Part shown: piece after piece, positions 45,870 to 56,629 of the stretch
Layout: each line of letters starts with the position of its first letter
Position numbering within the stretch: the first letter of the stretch is position 1
NCBI GenBank assembly: GCA_914767715.1
Contig: OU612067.1
Coordinates: forward strand, 11,656,001-11,720,000
Direction: 5' to 3'
DNA length: 64,000 bases
Source of the DNA: Membranipora membranacea
Lineage: Eukaryota; Bryozoa; Gymnolaemata; Cheilostomatida; Membraniporidae
Translations under genes and position numbers: made by a program
Notes under the pieces: model-generated
What the model was told of the DNA's origin: nothing
The model's database searches: none
Seen by the model: the letters and a program-made list of their open reading frames with translations, nothing else

Positions 45870-48800
45870 ATGACCAGGCAATAAGAAGAAAAGTGAAAAA
45901 AATCCTAGAATTTACTTGTGTCGCTTTAGCTGAAAATGGTCTCCGAATTGTCATCAGTTGACCATGAATGGAATTCTGTTACTACTGTATGAGGAGCGTA
46001 AATAGAAAAGAAAAACTTTGCCAAATATTTTGATGATTCGTGTTTTGTTCTGTGGGGTCATTTGACCACCTATTGTCATCTTCACACTAGTGTACGAATA
46101 ATAATTTTGGAAGTGAGAAGGAATTCTCGGAAATCTTGCGAGGTATTTTTACACTTCAATTAATCTCTTTCATTGAATATGATCTATTAGTTTGGTTATT
46201 ATATCAGTATAAGACTGTGCGTACTGTGACACTATATCATTGTGAATCATCGGTAGAATAGATTATTGTCCCTAAATTCTTAATCATACATGATGTTCGG
46301 TATTCACAAAGATTTATAATTATGTAATATTTTGGGAAGGAAAATGTTGTGGTGTAAGGAATATAAAGGTGGTGCTCCCTGCACGTAAAGCTGTTTTCAA
46401 TTTCTTCAAAGAAAGTTGGAGCAGGCTTCAATTTTAAAACTGTCATCCTTTGAATAAATTCTTCAAAACAACCAATTATCTGGGCATAAAACTGAAGAAC
46501 TGAGCAAGCATTGGGCAAAAGTTTAATAATACATAAAGTTTCTCTTCAATTTTGCCTCGGAATCGGAAAATCTTCTTTTCAGGTTTCAGTCAAACTGACC
46601 AAATCTTTTCTCCAACTCTGAAGCGTCCAATCTTGAATCTTCAGTAAAATATGCGGGGAGCTCCAAGGTAGACAATAATTCAGTGGAAGTTTGTCCTTAA
46701 AATTTCAAACCCTTTAACTGACTTGGTACGCTTACTACTGTAATGTGGCAATGGTGTTTTGGATCCCCTCTCACCAGTCAATCGACCAAATAATCACCTC
46801 ACATCATGAGTGAGCCAACTCACGGATATATGTGTTTTTCTCTCCGAACAATAAAATAAAATAAAATGTTTCATACTGAATGTTTAGTCATCACTTGGAT
46901 CACAGGTGTTTTTTGAGGTTTGGATAATCCAATCAATTTAATTTATTGATTATTATAGGGCAGGATATTTTAATATGTCCTCTTTAGTCATGTCAGGGGC
47001 CACAATTTTACTCCCATTAGAATTCAAGTCAGCACATTGCAGCGCTGTATGGTTGTTTTTTTTATGTAAAGTACGAGACATTTTATGATGGTCTCAATTT
47101 GCCACATCAGATTTAATTTAGAAAGAATAACTATTGAAAAAATACTTGTTGACATGCACAAGAGACGTATTCAAAAATATTTGTGTTATCTGACAAGCTA
47201 AAGAGTTGTGCAAAGATTGTTGATCAGATATAAAACATTGGAAATTTAATATTTGATATTTCTGTGAGTTTATTGAGCAATGAAGACCAAAATGGGAATC
47301 CAGTGTTTGTGTATCGATCTAATGCTGGGCCTATATGTATGGATATAAAGTTGTAATACCCAATAATGACGCGTATGTATTCAGTTTTTTCATCATTCAA
47401 CCAAGTCATTTTTATGCTAAAATATTGGAGATTTTAAAATTCTAACGAGAATGATAAATGTTGTAGGCTGGCTAGCCATACAACAAACATTTTACCCCAA
47501 GCCCTGCACTTCATTGTCTTAGTGAACAATCAACTGCTCAGCAATAGCCAAGCTTTTAATTTAATGACTCCTTCATGTGGTCTGGTTATGAGCCCGAATT
47601 TAACTATCAGCTCAAAATTTGTGTTTATCTGTCAATGATTAGGCCTATGTATTTTCATCGTAATCAATTGTTCTCAGTTTGGCAATTCAGATTTCCACCG
47701 AAACTCAGAGGATTTCAGAGCAACAGAGTTGCACTTTGGTAACACACACATCTCCAGTTTCTTTGATTCATAAATTTCCTTGATAAGATATAATAGTCCC
47801 CTGTCATTCATCAGATCACTGTAGATTAGACAATAACAATAGGATCTTATTCGGAATTCACCCTATAGATACATTTTTTAAACAAAAGAAATCCTAGCTT
47901 GAATGCCGAGCCAATGAATCAAAATTTGAATTGTACATGGTTGTGGAATTTTAGGAAAGTTATTCTGGGGATCCCTTTATGGTATTTACTTTGTTGATTT
48001 TATTCTTAGTGCAATTATGCGACTTTCTTTCTTCCTTTTAACGCTGTTATTTAAGTAATTGCAATATGATTATTTTTCCTGCATTCAAGCGAAGGTGTTG
48101 CACCATAAAAAACTACCCATAACATTTTACATGTAAGTGATAGCATACACAAAGTGAAATTATCGGAGCTGTCCAGAACTCCCGCGTGACCAAATGCCAA
48201 CTCAACAACTGCCTGATACTCCCTAGGCGGTGTAACTGTACAGCATCATGCCTGAAAGTTGGCAACTAACTTTTGTCTGGCAGCATCTGTTATGATTTAG
48301 ACATGTGGACATGATGCCAAGCTGTTATTATTATCATTTAAAACACGATGATAAAACTACCCAGCTCGTGTTTGGTAAATTATACAGTAACGCTTGTTCC
48401 TAACAAGTGGCTCCGGCCTTATTTGGTGTCACAACACGATCGTATAGGAAGGAGCGTATGAATATGGCTAGATGCGTATCTTTACCTAGATTATTCAAGC
48501 TCATGTGTGACCAGATTCCTATTATCTGAATAGCCAATAAGTAAATTGTGTAATGGTAGGCGGGGGGGGGGGGGGGAGGTTAGGCAGGAGGAAGCTGCAC
48601 AATAATTTATGATTGTGGTTAGTGCCATTGCAATAACATGAGTAATTATTTACTATGTTATGATATGGCCAGCCTCTCAAGACCATTGAGGGATCACAGG
48701 ATCACAGGATACTTAGAATCGTGGCAGAAGGTGTTGCCGTTAGGCCTACAGCCTTTTTGTGCAGAAAACTATAAAAAGGCCTGTTATATGATGTATTTTA

Positions 48801-48900
48801 TGGTGATAGAACTAAAGTAATAGAGAATAAATTTCATCATGCATTTTATTTATCTCGACTCCAAATTACCCTTACTGTAAGTTTGAAACCTAGGATATAA
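45870..48900. other. Intergenic stretch, no gene recognised
   Basis: AT-rich. Two minus-strand ORFs (46237-46518 and 47224-47409) have no recognisable domain. A short cysteine-dense frame lies at about 48170-48270 (see findings). A run of 15 G bases is at 48562-48576. Confidence 0.4.
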
Positions 48901-48903
48901 TAA

Positions 48904-51255
48904 TATATAATATTAAGTAAAAGTGACAATATAAGTAAAAGTGACAATATAAGTAAAAGTGACAATATTGCTAAATCTGGTGTCATCAAATATTCACTGA
49001 GTGATCATTTCATGATAGTAGCTTCAAGAGAGATTGATAGAAATGTTAAAATATCTAAACAAAGATGTAAGGTAACATTTTTGGATTATTCATTTGCAAC
49101 ACCTGAAAACATTTTTAACACATTCTCAAGGGAAAATTTTGGTTATGTACTGTATGAAAGATCAATAGACTCAATGTTTGAGAAGTTCTATAGCCATTTG
49201 AATCATCTTATATCAAAACTCGTGTTTGAGAAGACTCGTTTTGTAAGAACGCATAATCTTCCAAAATGGTTGGATGATGAGGTAAAAATGAACATCAAAA
49301 TCAGAGATCAACTCAAACAAAACGGTGATTGGGAAGGATATAAAAAACAGCGAAATTATGTCACTAATATGATCAGACAAAAGAAGAAAAGAGCTATTTC
49401 TAATACTATTAAAGAGTCTAAAGGTAATACAAAACCTGTTTGGGATGTATTAAAGAATAAAAAGAAGGAGACTTTCCCTGCGACAAATTTGAGTGCAGAT
49501 CAATTTAACAGCCATTTCACATCCATTGCAAAATCAATCACAAAAAACCTTGTTGTAACAGATGAGATGACATTTCCCGTATCCAAATATAATTTGACAG
49601 ACATACCACAATTCACCCCTTTCACATGTACAAGAATATTGTTCCACATTCCTGATAGTAAAAGTACAGGACCTGACAGAATTACAGTGAAGATGTTGAA
49701 GCTTGTTTGGCCTTATATTGTGGATATTGTCACCGATATGTTTAACAGGGTTTTAAGCAAAGGACAGTTCCCTTCAACATGGAAACTAGCTCGAGTTTCA
49801 CCAATACATAAATCTGGGGATATAAATAACCCATCAAATTATAGGCCAATTTCAGTCTTGCCTGTTCTTTCAAAAATATTTGAGAAACACATAAATCACC
49901 ATCTGCAAGAATATCTCACTAAGAACAAAATCATCCATGAGCTTCAATGTGGATTTAGAAAAGGCCATTCTTGTTCAGACAGTTTATTTAAAATTATTTC
50001 AGACTCTTTGGTGGAGAAAATTAATGGAAATGTTATGACATTACTTTTTCTGGATTTTAAAAAGGCATTTGACTGTGTATCCCATGTTTTACTACACAAT
50101 AAGTTGAAGGCTTGCGGCATCGGAGGAAATATGTTAAAACTTCTTGACACCTTTCTGACAGACAGAAGGCAGTTTGTTAAACTCAATAATATTGAATCTT
50201 GTAGATTGCCTATCACAATAGGGGTCCCTCAAGGTTCAATCCTAGCACCAACTTTGTTTCTCATCTTCATAAATGATTTATTAACTTCATCAAAATCAGA
50301 CTCATCATCATATGCATATGCTGATGATACAGTGTTCCTGTCATCTAATAAAAACCTTCAGCAACTAAAGGCAAAGGCATCTGAAGATTTAAGTGGCATT
50401 TTGGATTGGTGCAATCGTAACCGGATGGTTATAAATGTTCAGAAATCTCATTACGTGCTACTTAATATCTCAGATCCGCTTTATGACCTGGAACTGTACA
50501 TAGGGCATGAAAAACTAAACAGACAGAGAACTACAAGGCTTCTGGGTTTTGTGTTGAATGACTCGCTTTCATGGCAGGATCATCTAGAGTATGTATATAA
50601 AAAGGTACAACGGAATGTTTACCTACTTCAAAATTTGAGATACTTCTTGGATATAGCAAGTGCCCGCACATTTTACTTCCAGTTTATCTATTGTCACCTT
50701 ATATATGGTATCCATATCATTGGCAACTTGTCCTGCAATAATGCCCTCAATAGATTATTTTTGTTGCAAAAACGGGCTTTACGCATTATCGCCAATGTGC
50801 ATTACATCCCGTATTATCTCATTTCAACCGAATCCATTACACAATCATTACAACTCCTACCTCTTCCTAAGCTTGTTTGTTATTTCACTTCACTTTTTGC
50901 GCATAAGATAAACAATTTTTTAACACCACCATTTATATATAGAAGATTTAAAAACACTACCAAGTTCAATTTTCGTGATAAACATTTACTTTTATATCAT
51001 ACAGACAATCTAAGATACAAAGTTTCTGCTACATACAATTCTTTACCGTTACATTTGAGATCTAAAGAGAAGTTCAGTTCATTCAAAACTTTACTTTTCA
51101 ACCATATATTATCGACTTGACCAACATCATTGATGATATTATTTCCCTTCTGTTTCTCTTTTTTTGTTATAAAAAAAATTGTTTTCTGGCACTGAGTGCA
51201 AAACATTTCGAATGAGATGACTTTTGATGCCAATAAAAAGTATATATATATCAAG
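48904..51255 (+). mobile_element. 5'-truncated non-LTR retrotransposon (jockey/CR1-like LINE)
   Basis: The open frame starts at about 48904 inside the end of an AP-endonuclease domain (YSLSDHFMIVASRE, with the SDH motif at 49000-49008) and continues through a full reverse transcriptase to TGA at 51118-51120. The 3' UTR ends near CAATAAAAAGTATATATATA. An 18-base unit (AAGTAAAAGTGACAATAT) is repeated three times at the truncated 5' end. The rest of the endonuclease is missing. The tail sequence recurs alone at 57860-57928, so other copies of the family exist. Confidence 0.9.
49012..51120 (+). CDS. Retrotransposon ORF2: reverse transcriptase
   Basis: About 702 residues from the first ATG, but in the parent element this ATG is internal to a longer endonuclease-RT protein. 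A basic linker region (about 60-150) is followed by RT motifs: SPIHKSGDINNPSNYRPISV and LSKIFEKHI (motifs 1-2), LQCGFRKGHSCSDSLF, LLFLDFKKAFDCVSH (motif A, catalytic Asp), GVPQGSILAPTLFLIFINDL (motif B), YADDTVFL (motif C, catalytic Asp pair) and WCNRNRMVINVQKSH (motif D). The C-terminal part has RLFLLQKRALRIIANV, typical of jockey/CR1/L2-type elements. No RNase H domain is seen. No stop or frameshift across the frame implies a recent insertion. RT copies element RNA into DNA at the target site; this copy lacks most of its endonuclease and promoter, so it is unlikely to be autonomous. Confidence 0.93.
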   Translation: MIVASREIDRNVKISKQRCKVTFLDYSFATPENIFNTFSRENFGYVLYERSIDSMFEKFYSHLNHLISKLVFEKTRFVRTHNLPKWLDDEVKMNIKIRDQLKQNGDWEGYKKQRNYVTNMIRQKKKRAISNTIKESKGNTKPVWDVLKNKKKETFPATNLSADQFNSHFTSIAKSITKNLVVTDEMTFPVSKYNLTDIPQFTPFTCTRILFHIPDSKSTGPDRITVKMLKLVWPYIVDIVTDMFNRVLSKGQFPSTWKLARVSPIHKSGDINNPSNYRPISVLPVLSKIFEKHINHHLQEYLTKNKIIHELQCGFRKGHSCSDSLFKIISDSLVEKINGNVMTLLFLDFKKAFDCVSHVLLHNKLKACGIGGNMLKLLDTFLTDRRQFVKLNNIESCRLPITIGVPQGSILAPTLFLIFINDLLTSSKSDSSSYAYADDTVFLSSNKNLQQLKAKASEDLSGILDWCNRNRMVINVQKSHYVLLNISDPLYDLELYIGHEKLNRQRTTRLLGFVLNDSLSWQDHLEYVYKKVQRNVYLLQNLRYFLDIASARTFYFQFIYCHLIYGIHIIGNLSCNNALNRLFLLQKRALRIIANVHYIPYYLISTESITQSLQLLPLPKLVCYFTSLFAHKINNFLTPPFIYRRFKNTTKFNFRDKHLLLYHTDNLRYKVSATYNSLPLHLRSKEKFSSFKTLLFNHILST

Positions 51256-51880
51256 CGCCTTCAATGGTGCGTTCCTGTTCTGGCACATGTGTAAGTGCAA
51301 GATGGCTTCTGGTAGTATTATATTTTGTTTTGTGCTGTTACGTTTATTCTAATATTTATTTATTGTCTATAGAACACTACAACTAATGAATAATTTATGC
51401 TCATAACAGAAAAATATAATTAAGTCAATTATCTAAATGGAGACTGTCTGCTCAAGTCAACTCTAATGTTGCCGACATGTCTGCAAATAATTGAGCAGCT
51501 TGGTCTTTCAAATAATTTAAAACAAAAACCTATAGGTTGTAAGCAACTGACTGAAACATAAATTGTCTTCGCAATCACGTAAAAAGTTACTTTCAGGCCT
51601 CTAATTAAGCTTGTAGTGTGGGTAATTAAACTTTAGGATTTAAACAACAATTTATCGTGTATTTCCTGCAGAAGAAAAAGGCAGTGAGATCAGGATAAGG
51701 ATTAGCTATGGCATCTGATCATCATGCAGTCAAAAAGATTAAAAAACTTTTATTCTAAGCTTATGTATAATCTCCACTACTATATACCCTGAAACACTCA
51801 GGGTTCAAAAGTATAAATGATTTAAAAATCATTTTATATTATCATTTGAAATTATGTCATAAATAAATTAAATGGTTGTG
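51256..51880. other. Intergenic stretch, no gene recognised
   Basis: AT-rich sequence between the retrotransposon tail and the end of the minus-strand peptide gene. It would include that gene's 3' UTR. No canonical AATAAA was seen directly after its stop on the minus strand. Confidence 0.45.
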
Positions 51881-51890
51881 TATATTTCAC

Positions 51891-52217
51891 TTATACACCA
51901 AACGGCAGTGTTTCTACTGCTGGACCCCTCTTATTTGCATTTAGTTTTTCTCCAAGCATTCCCTGTGTCCAGTCCAGTTGCTCTCCCTCATCGTATAAAT
52001 ACACTGGAGCAGGGTCGAAGAGATTCAATGTCTGCTGATGGTGGTTATTGGGGGATTCCACTTGGTGCCTGTTTCTAAAAAGATGCCAGTAGTTTGTTGA
52101 TGGTATTGGTGGTGGTACCGCTGGGATGTATGCGTCCTCATATGCATATCGTAATGGCCATGATATCGGGACACCTCTAACCAGAGTCAGTAAGAATAGG
52201 AGATAAATCTGCTTCAT
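51891..52217 (-). CDS. Small secreted peptide-precursor-like protein 1
   Basis: A single coding exon (52235-51891) of 108 residues. The first about 15 residues (MKQIYLLFLLTLVRG) are a signal peptide. The rest is rich in proline, tyrosine and asparagine with no cysteine. Near the C-terminus is LDWTQGMLGEKLNANKR, and the dibasic KR is followed by GPAVETLPFGV as the last 11 residues; both segments look like prohormone-convertase products. There is no amidation glycine. A 5' UTR exon ends at 53151 with a GTAAGT donor (minus strand), and the coding exon starts 18 bases before the ATG after a TGTTGCAG acceptor. It is not assigned to a named neuropeptide family; the DWTxxML segment weakly recalls spexin/galanin-type cores, which I treat as unproven. 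It faces the peptide gene at 56271-56627. Confidence 0.7.
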   Translation of the reverse strand: MKQIYLLFLLTLVRGVPISWPLRYAYEDAYIPAVPPPIPSTNYWHLFRNRHQVESPNNHHQQTLNLFDPAPVYLYDEGEQLDWTQGMLGEKLNANKRGPAVETLPFGV

Positions 52218-52235
52218 TCTTTGGCTTCAAACACG

Positions 52236-53150
52236 CTGCAACAGAAATAGTGGTGGTCATTCATAAACTATACTACAGTTAGAAAGTACACAGTATTATT
52301 GAATTTGGCAACCTGGCTGAAGTTTGGATCACAACATAGACATTTATATTGCAAAATTGTGATCCATAGACTTATTTGGTCTATGGATTACAATTTTGCA
52401 ATATAAATGTCAGTTTTGCTAGACATGTCACTATGCATTCATTCTATAAGTATAATTTGGAGATTCCAATACAATAAAAATCTATAAAATACAGATTTTG
52501 TGAAGACAATTCTCAAATATTGACGTGCATTTATCCTGTCACATGGAATTAATTTATAATGATTGCTATTGACAAATAATCATTGAAACACAACATATCT
52601 AAACCTAGAACATCTACACCAGCAAAGATACCAGTGGGACTTTATATTTGACAAATTAAGTCTCAGGCAGACGGTCACTGTAGGATATAAATAAATCAAA
52701 GTTTGATGAGTGCCAATGCATATGCTTATATAGATAATGATATCAAATGTATAATATGAGCGGGCAGTTTGCATTCTACTGTCTGGCTCTCATGATTTGT
52801 GACTAGTTAAACAACAAATGATTGGAAACTTTAACATTTAAAAAACTATTGCCAATACAAAAAATATAAGGACAATCATTATTCCAGACAAGCATCAAAG
52901 ATGCTGCAAAACTAATTGGCTGACAGATTCAAAATTGAATACTTGTAGGCATAAAACATTTGCTATATTCTAGCCATTCTCTCGGTCTGAGTCTTTATTT
53001 GAAATTTCGAACATTTACAGTAGTTAAATTTTACACCATTACAGCTTGATACCTGATGCCGTTAACACCAATAAATTTGGCATGTTAAGGAAGGTGTTAA
53101 AGTCAAACATTAAAAAGAAGGCAACAAAATGTGAATGTTTTGGAACTTAC
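52236..53150 (-). other. 5' UTR intron of peptide gene 1
   Basis: About 0.9 kb between the donor at 53150 and the acceptor at 52236 (minus strand). It contains the hairpin at 52339-52411. No other exon is seen. Confidence 0.6.
52339..52411. repeat. Near-perfect hairpin, 33-bp stem, 7-nt loop
   Basis: The arms 52339-52371 and 52379-52411 are inverse complements with one G-U-type mismatch and the loop TTATTTG. It lies in the 5' UTR intron of peptide gene 1, about 100 bases upstream of the coding exon. Confidence 0.95.
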
Positions 53151-53250
53151 TGAAATGTAGCTCTATATAGTGATCGATAGCCTGATTTACAGATGTCTGC
53201 TGTGTTTTAATATTGAGATGTCTATCGCAAAGAGTATCACCGACTTATAT
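53151..53250 (-). promoter_or_regulatory. Putative core promoter and 5' UTR exon of peptide gene 1
   Basis: On the minus strand CATATAAG (about 53243-53250) is a TATA-like box; transcription would start about 30 bases downstream. The noncoding first exon would end at the GTAAGT donor at 53151/53150. Inferred from spacing only. Confidence 0.4.
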
Positions 53251-55630
53251 GAGTTCTGTACGTCCATGCTGGTGGCTTTTATTCCCTTTTTTACATAAGT
53301 TGCCCGCCTCTTTATTACCCTTGGGGGAAAGTGGCGCCAATAAAATTATATAATGTACAGGAACTTTATTCTTTGAGAAATTATTCATGCATTGGGAGAG
53401 GAATTATTCAAAGAAGCTTCATCACATATTTCTCCACCATTTTTTACTACTTTATTTGTTAGAAATTTTATCTTTGGATTGGATAGAAGTAATGTGGAAA
53501 GGTTATCTCATCATAAATAACGTTATTATCATACTGTTTGGCTCGTCCAGAGGGAGGTGGTCCAGCAATACCAAGAATTCTAGTATTACAACATGAATCA
53601 CCGCAAGCAATAAAATTTAGCAAGGATCAATATCGAAGCGTATCTATTTGCATTAAAAATTATATCATCATGGGAGATAGGTGCCTAAGTTATCCAATAA
53701 TTTAAGATTGACTGTGCAACTTAATTAGCCGATTCAAATTAGCAAATCATTTGATCCACGTATAACCCATCCCAAATTGCAGGATCGGAAATTCTTTTTT
53801 TCAAGCCAATTTACCACCTTGTGGATAAATCTGAAGGGTGAAATGTTTTGAGGACAAAATTTGCTCATGATGTTATGGGCGAGTTAGTGCAGCTAATGAC
53901 CTTGCTGTTGAAATGCATGACTGGTGAACATCTTGGATGTTTCAAAATCTTACAACCTTCCACACATCATTAGCACAATGTTCCTCCAGAAAGCTGGTTT
54001 ACGCTTGAACCATAAAAAATTATCATGACGTAATGTCCTGCAGAGAGCCTTCATCGCTAATAGGCATTAAACACAAACTGGAGAATCATTTTTATTTGGG
54101 TACTTCTCAGCAAGTTAAGTGTATCCATCCTTCACAGTATGCAATGTGAGGATAAGGTGGACATAATGGATAAATTGGAAGTTGATGGACCAAGCAGTCG
54201 GATGTAATGAGAGAAACAACATTCTGAAGCTATACATGGTCTATTCTCTTCTGATATTTTATATTGTGTTTTTTATTTGTTTGTATGTTACCTTGGCACA
54301 GTTCGCCTGATTCAAAAATTGCCACGTCAGGATGCTATATTTAAATCAGCGCTAAGAACAAATATTTACATAATAATGAGCATCTGAGGCAAAAAATAAT
54401 TCCCCAAGGATCTCTCAATTTAAATTTAATTGACAAACAGAGACTCAAAACTGGTTATTGTCTGTCCCACTGCTTCAATAAGTAATGACCATGATCAATT
54501 TTGGCACCACTTTGTGACCATGTATTGAGTTTGGGACTCACGTCAGCAAAAAATGTAATGGTTTGTTATGTGTGAGGTCTGTTCGCTGAAAAAATCGCCC
54601 AAGAGATTTGAATTGTGATCATAATTGAAGCTAATTATCGAAAACAATGTTATCAAACCGCTGCCATGAATGATTGTCGCTTTGTACCGTTGCCTTCCAA
54701 GGCAAAGGCATTTGACAGAGCAAGACAAGACCCAAGTCGTGTCAAGTAAGGCAAACAAACTATTAATGTATTCCATGGGTTTCCAGACGGTAAGACGCAA
54801 CACTGTAAGATTAGTCAACTTCTACAGCAAACCTAAAATGTCACTCCCTAAGATACTGTACTCCAGCTCCTCTTCCAGCCGCTTTATGTAGACAAATGAC
54901 AAATGGTTACTGAAGCTTTGGTACTTATGCTGACAACGCTAACCATTACACTATGCTGCACTGGTACAGTCTACTCAGATGTATAGCCTGTTATGGATGA
55001 TGTTACCAACTGGCCTGTTTGAAATCTTGAACTATAATTCTTTTTACATATACTTTAATATATTCAACGACCAATGTGATATGAGGCCTTGTGAAAAAGT
55101 TAGAAGACAATTTATTTATTTTTTTATAAAGCGGTTTATCATAGAATGCTGCCTGAACTGTCTGAAATAAATCACTGCACACATTATCATTATAGGATTT
55201 GACTTCGGATACAATGTGATGTTTTAGACACAATACATTTAGTTTTGTTTTATATTATCAAGTGAAATTTCATAGAATATGATACATACAACTCTTTGAT
55301 AGGATTTATTATTGTTGAAAGTTGTCCTTCCTTTTAAGATCAATGTTTATGCCTTGTAATGGACATTAACTATCATATTATTAATTTGCTGCAGATATGC
55401 AGCTGTCAGTATTCTAATGTCAAATCTCAACTGTTGTAGTATTATGGGAGGGTTCTGTCTCGGTGTCATAGGAGTGTTTATGGTAATTAAGTAATTACCA
55501 ACAAACGTAGATATCTAAATATCGGTGCATGAATAACAACATTGAGTGCTCTTGAGATTTAGTCATCTTGCAAATTGTAGGAGAAAAATCTATAATCAGG
55601 TTTATGACTCGAGTAGCATTTTGAAATAGG
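53251..55630. other. Intergenic space between the two divergent peptide genes
   Basis: About 2.4 kb with no supported exon. Two overlapping ORFs of 73 and 91 codons around 54543-54891 lie on opposite strands and look like chance. The space would hold the upstream control regions of both peptide genes. Confidence 0.5.
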
Positions 55631-55633
55631 CCG

Positions 55634-55806
55634 TATAAATACTGGAGATCAATCTCCGACACGCCATTCGAGCTCTGTGGCCTTCAGATATACACATAGT
55701 TTTATTTCTGGCACACAAAGGAGGAGGCTACACTATTCTGAGATCTTCTTTGAGATTTTCTTGTCTTCACAGCATAATCAAAGGGTCAGCTTGGAAATAA
55801 AAAAAG
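55634..55806 (+). promoter_or_regulatory. TATA box and 5' UTR exon of peptide gene 2
   Basis: TATAAATA at 55634-55641 is followed about 25-30 bases later by an expected start near 55664. The noncoding exon ends at AAAAAG|GTAAAT (55806). The intron ends at a strong TTTTTTTCTCTTTCAG acceptor at 56263, seven bases before the ATG. Confidence 0.65.
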
Positions 55807-56270
55807 GTAAATCTTTCACAACATCCAAAATGTGGTTTTATAATCAGAGCATAAATTGTTAGTATTATTAACTGTACCCTAATAAATATAAGATATACTT
55901 GTTTGTGCATTGACAGTGCCTTGTGAGTGTGAAAAATTAAATGTTCAGTAGAACTACAGCCTTGATCATTGTGTGCCTGCTGTAGAGTAAAAACTTGTAG
56001 GCGTAGGCATAGCGGTGTTTTTAATCAATTATTCATACCAAGACCTCTGAGTAGTTGACTTATCTGTAAATGGTTAACACCCAAGCCAAAGCCTTTAACC
56101 AAATCCATAAAGAAAGCGGGAATAAGAGCTCCAACCACGCAACCTTTATAGACAATGATAGATTTAATTTTGGCTCTTTGTAGGTCTACTATGTTATTCC
56201 ACATTAACAGCTTTATAATAAATTTTACTGCAATATATCAGTCCTTATTTTTTTCTCTTTCAGATAAAAT

Positions 56271-56627
56271 ATGGAACTAGTTCAAAGCTTTCGTTATGCT
56301 ATCGCCCTCACACTGACATTGAGCCTTTTCACCATTAACATTGCTACTGCCGTACCCTTAGCGAGATTAATCGATCTACTTGAGAACCGGAGCTCATCAC
56401 CATACACTAAAAGTCCTATCAGGGAGACTTTACCCGCCTCGCCTGAAGGCTACAATTCTGAGGCTGAGAAAGCAGACAGAGATTATTTAGCTAGTATTCT
56501 CTCAGACTACCTCCAAGAGAAAAGTGATTACCATACTAATAGACTTAGAAACGACAGGAATTATCTTCTACGGCCATATTATCCTAAAAGAAGCAATTAT
56601 AAATTGATGCAAGGATTTGGTAGATAA
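56271..56627 (+). CDS. Neuropeptide-like precursor with amidated C-terminal peptide
   Basis: 118 residues in one coding exon. A hydrophobic segment (YAIALTLTLSLFTINIATAV) gives a signal peptide ending near residue 27. The middle is acidic and low in hydrophobics with no cysteine. The last 20 residues contain PYYPKR, a dibasic convertase site, then SNYKLMQGF, then GR and the stop: glycine before a terminal arginine is the standard amidation donor, so the expected product is SNYKLMQGF-amide. The amidation enzyme is a copper monooxygenase. I do not recognise the peptide family. The gene matches peptide gene 1 in layout (TATA-like promoter, noncoding first exon, acceptor a few bases before the ATG, a single coding exon of about 110-118 codons), although the proteins show no clear similarity. 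It would be secreted and act on a receptor. Confidence 0.78.
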   Translation: MELVQSFRYAIALTLTLSLFTINIATAVPLARLIDLLENRSSSPYTKSPIRETLPASPEGYNSEAEKADRDYLASILSDYLQEKSDYHTNRLRNDRNYLLRPYYPKRSNYKLMQGFGR

Positions 56628-56629
56628 AC

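Noticed and set aside
45681-45881. ORF starting MPGHLSAYV as the N-terminus of the 40.75-45.8 kb gene
   Set aside because: Its phase leads to a stop in the third exon; the ATG at 45811 in another frame joins all downstream exons.
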